From positions 3,472,001 to 3,536,000 of the forward strand of contig NZ_JBEPOK010000001.1 in the NCBI RefSeq assembly GCF_040546765.1: DNA of 64,000 nucleotides, given 5' to 3'. This stretch comes from Arthrobacter sp. OAP107 (GTDB taxonomy: Bacteria > Actinomycetota > Actinomycetes > Actinomycetales > Micrococcaceae). Shown here piece by piece: positions 58,945 to 64,000 of the stretch. The notes beneath the pieces were generated by a model. That model was not told where the DNA came from. It was given only the letters and a program-made list of their open reading frames with translations, and searched no databases. Position 1 is the stretch's first letter. Every line of letters begins with the position of its first letter. Made by a program: the position numbers and the translations under genes.

Positions 58945-60636
58945 TTAGGCCTCCAGGACTACCGGGATGATCATGGGGCGCCGGCGCAGCTTGCGGTTGA
59001 CCCACGTGCCGATAACCCGCCGGACGATCTGCTGCAGCTGGTGGTTGGTGTGGTCGGCGTTGCTGAGCACAGCCTCCTCCAGCGCGGCGTTGATCTTGGG
59101 GATGATGTCGTCGAAGACCGAGTCGTCCTCGGCAACGCCGCGGGCGTGGATCTCCGGCCCGGAGACAACCTTGCCGGTGGCCCGGTTGATGACCGTGATG
59201 ATGGAGATGAAGCCTTCGTCGCCCAGGACGCGGCGGTCCTTGAGGTCAGCGTCGGTGATTTCGCCGACACTGGAGCCGTCCACGTAGACGAAGCCGACCT
59301 CGACCTGGCCCACGATGTCGGCCTGGTGGTCCCGCAGGTCGATCACCGTGCCGTTGTCCGCCAGCAGGATGCTGGCCGCCGGAACGCCCGACTCCTCGGC
59401 GATCTTGCCGTTGGCGATGAGGTGGCGCGTCTCGCCGTGCACCGGCATGGCGTTGAGTGGCTCGAGGATGTTGTAGCAGTACAGCAGTTCCCCCGCCGCG
59501 GCATGGCCGGACACATGGACCTTGGCGTTGCCCTTGTGGATCACGTCGGCGCCAAGCTTCAGCAGGCCGTTGATGATGCGGAAGACGGCGTTCTCGTTCC
59601 CGGGAATGAGGCTGGAGGCCAGGATGACGGTGTCGCCCTCCCCCACCACCACGCGGTGGTCGCCGTTGGCCATGCGTGACAGCGCCGCCATGGGCTCGCC
59701 CTGCGAGCCGGTGGACATCAGTACCACCCTGTTGTCCGGCAGCGTGTCGATGTTCTTCAGGTCCACCAGGATGCCGTCCGGCACGTGCAGGTAGCCGAGT
59801 TTGGCCGCGATGGCCATGTTCCGCACCATGGAGCGTCCCACGAAGGCGACGTTGCGGCCGTGCTTGGCTGCCGCGTCCAGGACCTGCTGCACGCGGTGAA
59901 CGTGCGAGGAGAACGAGGCCACAATGATGCGCTTGGAGGCCTGTGCGAAGAGCCGGTCCAAAGTTGGGCCGATCTCCTTTTCCGCGGTGGTGAATCCCGG
60001 GACGTCGGCGTTGGTGGAGTCGGACATGAACAGGTCCACGCCTTCTTCGCCCAGCTTGGCGAAGTGCCGGAGATCGGTGATGCGGCCGTCGAGGGGCAGC
60101 TGGTCCATCTTGAAGTCGCCCGTGTGCAGCACCGTGCCGCCGGCTGTGCGGATGAAGACGGCCAGGGCGTCCGGGATGGAGTGGTTGACCGCCACGAACT
60201 CGCACTGGAACGGGCCGAACTGCTCCACCTGTCCCTCAGTGACGGACAGCGTGTAGGGCCTGATCCTGTGTTCCTGCAGCTTGGCCTCAACGAGTGCCAG
60301 CGTCAGCTGGGAGCCAACGAGCGGGATGTCGTTGCGGAGCCGCAGCAGGTACGGAACGGCTCCGATGTGGTCCTCGTGGCCGTGCGTGAGGACCACGGCG
60401 ACGATGTCGTCGATGCGGTCCTCGATGTAGGAGAAATCGGGCAGGATCAGGTCAACGCCGGGCTGGGTTTCCTCGGGGAAGAGGACGCCGCAGTCGACAA
60501 CCAGCAGCTTGCCGTCGATTTCGAACACAGCCATGTTCCGGCCGATTTCGCCCAGCCCGCCCAGCGGGACAATCCGCAGGGTGCCCTGAGGAAGGCGGGG
60601 AGGCGTAACGAGGCCGGTGAGGGCTACTTGGGTCAT
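58945..60636 (-). CDS. rnj: Ribonuclease J
   Basis: 563 residues. Beta-lactamase fold with HxHxDH site THGHEDHIGAVPYLL (residues ~79-93), beta-CASP region with SFSSHVHRVQQ and STGSQGEPMAALSRMA, and GHAAAGEL for the last metal His. C-terminal domain smaller than in Bacillus. 5'-3' exo/endoribonuclease. ATG at 60636. 42 nt after the dapA stop and usually adjacent to it. Confidence 0.95.
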   Translation of the reverse strand: MTQVALTGLVTPPRLPQGTLRIVPLGGLGEIGRNMAVFEIDGKLLVVDCGVLFPEETQPGVDLILPDFSYIEDRIDDIVAVVLTHGHEDHIGAVPYLLRLRNDIPLVGSQLTLALVEAKLQEHRIRPYTLSVTEGQVEQFGPFQCEFVAVNHSIPDALAVFIRTAGGTVLHTGDFKMDQLPLDGRITDLRHFAKLGEEGVDLFMSDSTNADVPGFTTAEKEIGPTLDRLFAQASKRIIVASFSSHVHRVQQVLDAAAKHGRNVAFVGRSMVRNMAIAAKLGYLHVPDGILVDLKNIDTLPDNRVVLMSTGSQGEPMAALSRMANGDHRVVVGEGDTVILASSLIPGNENAVFRIINGLLKLGADVIHKGNAKVHVSGHAAAGELLYCYNILEPLNAMPVHGETRHLIANGKIAEESGVPAASILLADNGTVIDLRDHQADIVGQVEVGFVYVDGSSVGEITDADLKDRRVLGDEGFISIITVINRATGKVVSGPEIHARGVAEDDSVFDDIIPKINAALEEAVLSNADHTNHQLQQIVRRVIGTWVNRKLRRRPMIIPVVLEA

Positions 60637-60678
60637 AATGCACTTCTTTCCAGACGGAAGAGTGCCGGTCTCAGTCCG

Positions 60679-61587
60679 TCAGGAAAAGACCAGCCCTCCT
60701 TCCGCCAAGTCCTCGCGGATGGTTTCGATCTCGGCTTCGTCCGGCTCCACGAGGGGCAAGCGGACAATCGAGTTGGGCAGGACTCCCTGCCATTTAAGAA
60801 TTTGCTTGGCTGCAACGGCACCCTGGACACGGGTCATGGTTGCGCGCACTACCGGCTCAAGCTCGAAGTTGATCTTGCGGGCCGTCCCGAGGTCGTTAGC
60901 GTTGACCGCGTCGATGAGCTCCCGGAAGCGGCGGGTCACGACGTGCGTGGTCACGCCCACGAGGCCCACGGCGCCCAGGGCCATCCACTGCAGGGTCAGG
61001 CCGTCATCGCCGGAATAGAAGGCCAGATCGGTCTCGGCCAGAACGCGGGTGGCCGCTGCGAAGTCGGCCTTGGCGTCCTTGACGGCCACGATGTTCGGGT
61101 GCTGGGCCAGGCGGATCATGGTGTCCGGGGCGATCTCGATGGAGGACCGTCCGGGGATGTCGTAGAGCATGACGGGCAGGTCCGTGGCGGAGGCGACAGT
61201 CTCAAAGTGCGCGCGGACGCCGGCCTGGCTGGGCTTGTTGTAGTAGGGGGTGACGATCAGCAAGCCATCGACCCCCAGCTTTGCGGCTTCCTGCGACAGG
61301 TGCACGGAGTGTGCGGTGTCGTTGGTGCCGGTGCCGGCGATGATGGCGGCACGCCCGCCGACAGCTTCCATTACGGCGCGGAACATTCCGAGGTTTTCCT
61401 CGTCGGTGAGGGTGGACGTCTCGCCAGTGGTTCCCGTGACAACGAGGCCGTCGCAGCCGTCGTCAACGAGCTTGCTGGCCAGTTCCGCGGCCTGCTGGTA
61501 ATCGACCTTGCCGTCAGTGGTGAACGGGGTGACCATTGCGGTCAGGAGGGTGCCCAGGGCAGGAATGTTCGCGGAAGTGTCAGCCAT
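60679..61587 (-). CDS. dapA: 4-hydroxy-tetrahydrodipicolinate synthase
   Basis: 302 residues, TIM barrel. TGTTGETSTLTDEEN, catalytic Tyr in VTPYYNKPSQAG and Schiff-base Lys in NIVAVKDAKAD (~171). Commits aspartate semialdehyde to lysine/DAP. ATG start. 61588-61717 upstream has no gene. Confidence 0.96.
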   Translation of the reverse strand: MADTSANIPALGTLLTAMVTPFTTDGKVDYQQAAELASKLVDDGCDGLVVTGTTGETSTLTDEENLGMFRAVMEAVGGRAAIIAGTGTNDTAHSVHLSQEAAKLGVDGLLIVTPYYNKPSQAGVRAHFETVASATDLPVMLYDIPGRSSIEIAPDTMIRLAQHPNIVAVKDAKADFAAATRVLAETDLAFYSGDDGLTLQWMALGAVGLVGVTTHVVTRRFRELIDAVNANDLGTARKINFELEPVVRATMTRVQGAVAAKQILKWQGVLPNSIVRLPLVEPDEAEIETIREDLAEGGLVFS

Positions 61588-61717
61588 GGGAAAAACGTTA
61601 CCTTGTCACGTGCAGGTTAGGACAATGGCCGCCGCGTGATGATCGTCAAATTCCGGCGCGCACGCTGGCCCGCGCACGGTAGCAGCGATACAGCACCGGC
61701 TGTCTGTAGCGGTCTGC

Positions 61718-62527
61718 CTACCTGTACCGTTCCAGGGACCCCCGCCGGAGCACAGCGGTGACCACTTCCGTTCCGGTACCGCCCGCGTTCTGCATCGACA
61801 GCCCGTCCGGGCCCCAGAAACCGCTCAGGCCGCAGGACGGGCCCAACGTCGTGCGGCCACCCAGGTTGGCAAGGACGCCGTACATGCGGTTGTCCATGGC
61901 CCGCGCCCCGAGGTGCAGCCCCAGCCGGTGGCCCTCCTCCTGCGTATAGAGCGCCGAGACGGCATACACATCGGCCCCGGCGGCGGCAGCAGCACCGGAG
62001 TGCGCCGGATGCGCGGCGTCGAAACAGATGGCCAGTGCGATCTTCCAGCCGTCAACGTCCAGCAGGAGCGGCTCCTGGCGTGCTTGGTAGCCTGGCCCTG
62101 CTTCGAACAGTGACTGCTCGTCGCCGTGAAGGTGCGCCTTGAAGCCGGCCTCTTCCATGCCATTGGGGTGGACGGCGAGGGATGCGAGCCGCGGCGTGCC
62201 GTCCCGTTCCCGGAAGGGCGCCCCGACGACGGCAGTGATCCCGGTCCTGCGGCAGATTTCCCGGATGGGGTCCAAGCGATGGTCCCCGGCCGTCACCCAC
62301 TGGTCCCCACCGCGCTGGTCCCCACCCCGCTGATCACGACCCCGCTGATTCCCGTGACGAAGCAACCGCAGGTCGTACCCCGTGAGTGAGAGCTCCGGGA
62401 ACACCACCAGCCTGGCACCGTGGGAGTCGGCGTCCTCGATGAGGCGCACATGCTCAGGCACATTGGCGTCGATGCCGCCGCCCAGGGCCTCGTACTGGAC
62501 GGCGGAAACGGTCAGCGGTGCGGTCAC
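61718..62527 (-). CDS. Carbon-nitrogen hydrolase (nitrilase family)
   Basis: 269 residues. Catalytic triad: Glu in VVFPELSLTGYDLR (~45), Lys in GFKAHLHGDEQ, and Cys in IALAICFDAAHP (~168). Amidase/ureidopropionase-type; substrate unknown. A run of 5-residue repeats (NQRGRDQRGGDQRGGDQW) is inserted in the loop after the Glu and is absent from the usual fold. GTG at 62527 is 9 nt beyond the stop of the SOS-promoter gene, so it may share its damage-inducible transcript. Confidence 0.85.
   Translation of the reverse strand: MTAPLTVSAVQYEALGGGIDANVPEHVRLIEDADSHGARLVVFPELSLTGYDLRLLRHGNQRGRDQRGGDQRGGDQWVTAGDHRLDPIREICRRTGITAVVGAPFRERDGTPRLASLAVHPNGMEEAGFKAHLHGDEQSLFEAGPGYQARQEPLLLDVDGWKIALAICFDAAHPAHSGAAAAAGADVYAVSALYTQEEGHRLGLHLGARAMDNRMYGVLANLGGRTTLGPSCGLSGFWGPDGLSMQNAGGTGTEVVTAVLRRGSLERYR
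62300..62359 (-). repeat. Four in-frame 15-bp units in the nitrilase gene
   Basis: Units start at 62300, 62315, 62330 and 62345 and code for five-residue blocks of the GDQRG type in the loop following the catalytic Glu. Length change keeps the frame, so the loop can vary. Confidence 0.9.
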
Positions 62528-62536
62528 GAGCCCATC

Positions 62537-62962
62537 CTAGGCGGGGTCTGCTCCCGAGCAGTAGCGCTTTACCGCAGCCTCCCGCAACGATTCGGCCCAC
62601 AGCGCGAGGCGCTGAGCGGCGCGGACGTAATGGAAAAGTTCAGTGGGCGTTAGCGCATCGACGTCCGTTTCGGACAGCCTGCGGGCAAGCTCGGCCCCGG
62701 GAGCCTGGTCGGAGAGGGTAACGCCTTCCCGGACCCACTGGACATCCTCGGCAGGCTCCCCCGCCACGAGCTGCCGGAAAAGGAAGTCCACCACGCCTGG
62801 GCTCATCGCCTTCAAAGGATCACCTTTTGGCGGGTCGGACCTGGGCGGATGCGTCCCATGCAAGTCAGACCTGCGCCCACCAGTCCCGCGCGGATCAGCC
62901 CTGGTTGCCTGGGTCAGCCCTTCCAGCTGGCGGCCCGGCGAACTCCCCGATGACTTCTTCAT
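62537..62962 (-). CDS. Small DUF222-like protein under an SOS promoter
   Basis: 141 residues from the ATG at 62962 (KKSSGSSPGRQLEG). Residues 1-45 are polar and disordered; the C-terminal half (LTPTELFHYVRAAQRLALWAE then SLREAAVKRY) resembles the N-terminal helices of DUF222 proteins, which normally carry a C-terminal HNH nuclease. No HNH is present, so it is a short stand-alone or truncated relative. A -35/-10 with a LexA palindrome filling the spacer ends 7 nt before the ATG. Function unknown; it precedes the nitrilase gene by 9 nt. Confidence 0.75.
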   Translation of the reverse strand: MKKSSGSSPGRQLEGLTQATRADPRGTGGRRSDLHGTHPPRSDPPKGDPLKAMSPGVVDFLFRQLVAGEPAEDVQWVREGVTLSDQAPGAELARRLSETDVDALTPTELFHYVRAAQRLALWAESLREAAVKRYCSGADPA

Positions 62963-62969
62963 GCCCGCA

Positions 62970-62998
62970 ATACTATTCGAACATATATTCGAATACAA
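62970..62998 (-). promoter_or_regulatory. SOS promoter: LexA box in the -35/-10 spacer
   Basis: On the minus strand TTGTAT (62998-62993), a 17-nt spacer occupied by the palindrome TTCGAATATATGTTCGAA (62993-62976), then TAGTAT (62975-62970), then 7 nt and ATG. Repression by LexA and a leaderless mRNA are inferred. Confidence 0.85.
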
Positions 62999-63003
62999 GG
63001 TCA

Positions 63004-63043
63004 GCCCGGAGTCATCCTGAATGGCCCGGACTCATCCTGAATG
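63004..63043 (+). repeat. 20-bp tandem duplication
   Basis: Units 63004-63023 and 63024-63043 differ at one base. They lie behind the SOS promoter. The remaining 63044-63258 holds no gene that I can support. Confidence 0.85.
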
Positions 63044-63258
63044 AGGGGTACGACAAAGCGCACCATCACGTGTTCCTGAGGCGGGCCCGGCCGCTGATCG
63101 AAGACCCTGGGTATCGGGATGAGCCCCGAGCTCGAGCGGACACGGCCGTTCGGCAACGGCGTGTTTTTGCTTCATTACTCGGGCGGCCGTGGCCAGGGGC
63201 CCGGAGACAGAGGTTCACGAAAATCAGTGCGCCATGGCTGATATGAGACGATCACACC

Positions 63259-64000
63259 ATGACCTCGCGGAGCACGGCTGCATCTTCCAAGACAGCGAAG
63301 GGGCCGGCTACAGGCGTCCGACTGGCGGGCGTCGACGCTGCCCGCGGCCTGGCCCTCCTGGGCATGATGGCCACCCACCTGCTCCCGACCTTCGAGCCCA
63401 ATGCCGCGCTGACCCCGACCTGGGTGGGCCTGACGTTCTCCGGCCGCGCCGCTGCCCTGTTTGCCGTGCTCGCGGGAATCGGTCTCGCCCTGTCCACCGG
63501 CAAGCAGCAGCCGCTTTACGGACCTGCGCTGACGGCGGCACGGCGGGGCATCGCAATGCGCGCCCTGGTGATCGTCGTCGTCGGGCTCGCGCTCGGCGGT
63601 CTTGACGTCAACATCGCGGTGATCCTGGTGCATTACGCCGTGCTGTTCCTGTGCATCCTGCCGTTCATAGGCCTGCGGCTGAAGGCCCTGTGCGCGTGGG
63701 CAGCAGGCTGGCTCCTGCTTTCCCCGGTCATTGCGTTCCTGCTGCGGCCGTGGCTCATGGCCGCAGATCCCCCGCTGCAGCTCAACCACAATCCAGGGTG
63801 GGAGGACATCACCACCCCGGGCCAGTTGCTCGGCGACCTGTTCCTGACCGGCTACTACCCGGTGTTCCAGTGGATTTCGTATCTGCTGGTGGGCCTCATC
63901 ATTGGCAGACTCGCGCTGACCACGGCGTTTGTTCCCGTCTTGCTGCTGCTCGGCGGCACTGTGGTGGCCGCATTTTCCAAGGTCCTGGGCACGGCGGCCA
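63259..64000 (+). CDS. Polytopic membrane protein, acyltransferase-like (3' end beyond window)
   Basis: 247 codons with no stop before the edge. N-terminus TGVRLAGVDAARGLALLGMMATHL fits the start of the DUF1624/DUF418 and heparan-N-acetyltransferase-like membrane families (VDxxRGLAxxGMxxxH). Several hydrophobic spans follow (AALFAVLAGIGLAL, ALVIVVVGLALGG, VHYAVLFLCILPF). ATG at 63259 has no strong Shine-Dalgarno. Function not assignable further. Confidence 0.78.
   Translation, partial: MTSRSTAASSKTAKGPATGVRLAGVDAARGLALLGMMATHLLPTFEPNAALTPTWVGLTFSGRAAALFAVLAGIGLALSTGKQQPLYGPALTAARRGIAMRALVIVVVGLALGGLDVNIAVILVHYAVLFLCILPFIGLRLKALCAWAAGWLLLSPVIAFLLRPWLMAADPPLQLNHNPGWEDITTPGQLLGDLFLTGYYPVFQWISYLLVGLIIGRLALTTAFVPVLLLLGGTVVAAFSKVLGTAA

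Noticed and set aside
1..64000. CRISPR arrays, tRNA or rRNA genes, insertion sequences, prophage or phage-defence islands.
   Set aside because: No regularly spaced repeats, cloverleafs, transposase motifs or terminal inverted repeats were seen; GC and codon use are uniform apart from short AT-rich promoters.

Overview
The window looks like chromosomal core DNA of a high-GC actinobacterium of the Micrococcaceae, most likely Arthrobacter or Pseudarthrobacter. The grounds are very high GC, frequent GTG and TTG starts with GTGA or ATGA stop/start overlaps, a mycothiol-dependent enzyme family, an actinobacterial argCJBDFRGH cluster, PriA in the his cluster, the recA-recX-miaB-miaA-dapF order and the ftsK-pgsA-cinA-clgR order. 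I saw no tRNA, rRNA, CRISPR array, insertion sequence or prophage. The genus is inferred from gene order and style, not from a search.

Layout. 1-4.2 kb: apt (truncated by the window edge), then three alkylation-repair genes (aag, an Ada-AraC-AlkA fusion, ogt) and a mycothiol-dependent enzyme. 4.3-13.2 kb: the whole arginine pathway argC-J-B-D-F-R-G-H on the minus strand, with two ArgR-type palindromes in front of argC. 13.3-21 kb (plus strand): a fatty acid desaturase, a quinone oxidoreductase, a Pls/PosA-type membrane NRPS-like synthetase preceded by a 15-codon leader ORF, and an M1 metallopeptidase. 21-31 kb: pheST, a small HExxH membrane protein with a SIMPL protein, a decayed pcp remnant, a radical SAM gene under a LexA box, mutT, an MFS exporter, a CDF metal transporter and a GlsB/YeaQ protein. 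31-41 kb: a 23S-type rRNA methyltransferase, infC-rpmI-rplT with an ATT start and a structured leader, DUF1844, a second MFS, then sseB-priA-small membrane protein-hisH-hisB-hisC. 41-54 kb: LysM protein/lexA divergent region, a DinG-type helicase, hflX, a methyltransferase, dapF, an EamA transporter, miaA, miaB, recX, recA, DUF3046 and a MarR regulator. 54-64 kb: clgR, cinA, pgsA, ftsK, RNase J, dapA, a nitrilase-family enzyme, an SOS-promoter-driven small protein, and the start of a polytopic membrane protein.

How it works together. A DNA-damage theme runs through the window: LexA-type palindromes lie at lexA (three sites), recA, the Rv2578c-like radical SAM gene and an undescribed small protein at 62.5-63 kb. 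Nearby repair genes (aag, alkA fusion, ogt, mutT, dinG, recX) show no such box that I could see. Several genes (argC, the radical SAM gene, the MarR gene, the SOS small protein) share one start geometry: a -10-like hexamer, exactly 7 nt, then ATG, which suggests leaderless mRNAs.

Sequence integrity. Two essential-looking genes carry single-base shifts: argB, which fuses its frame to argD, and the last ~55 codons of the NRPS-like gene. Either the assembly has residual indels or these are real lesions; the C-terminal homology continues cleanly in the alternative frame in both cases. Many very long antisense ORFs are present; they are typical high-GC shadows and are left out.
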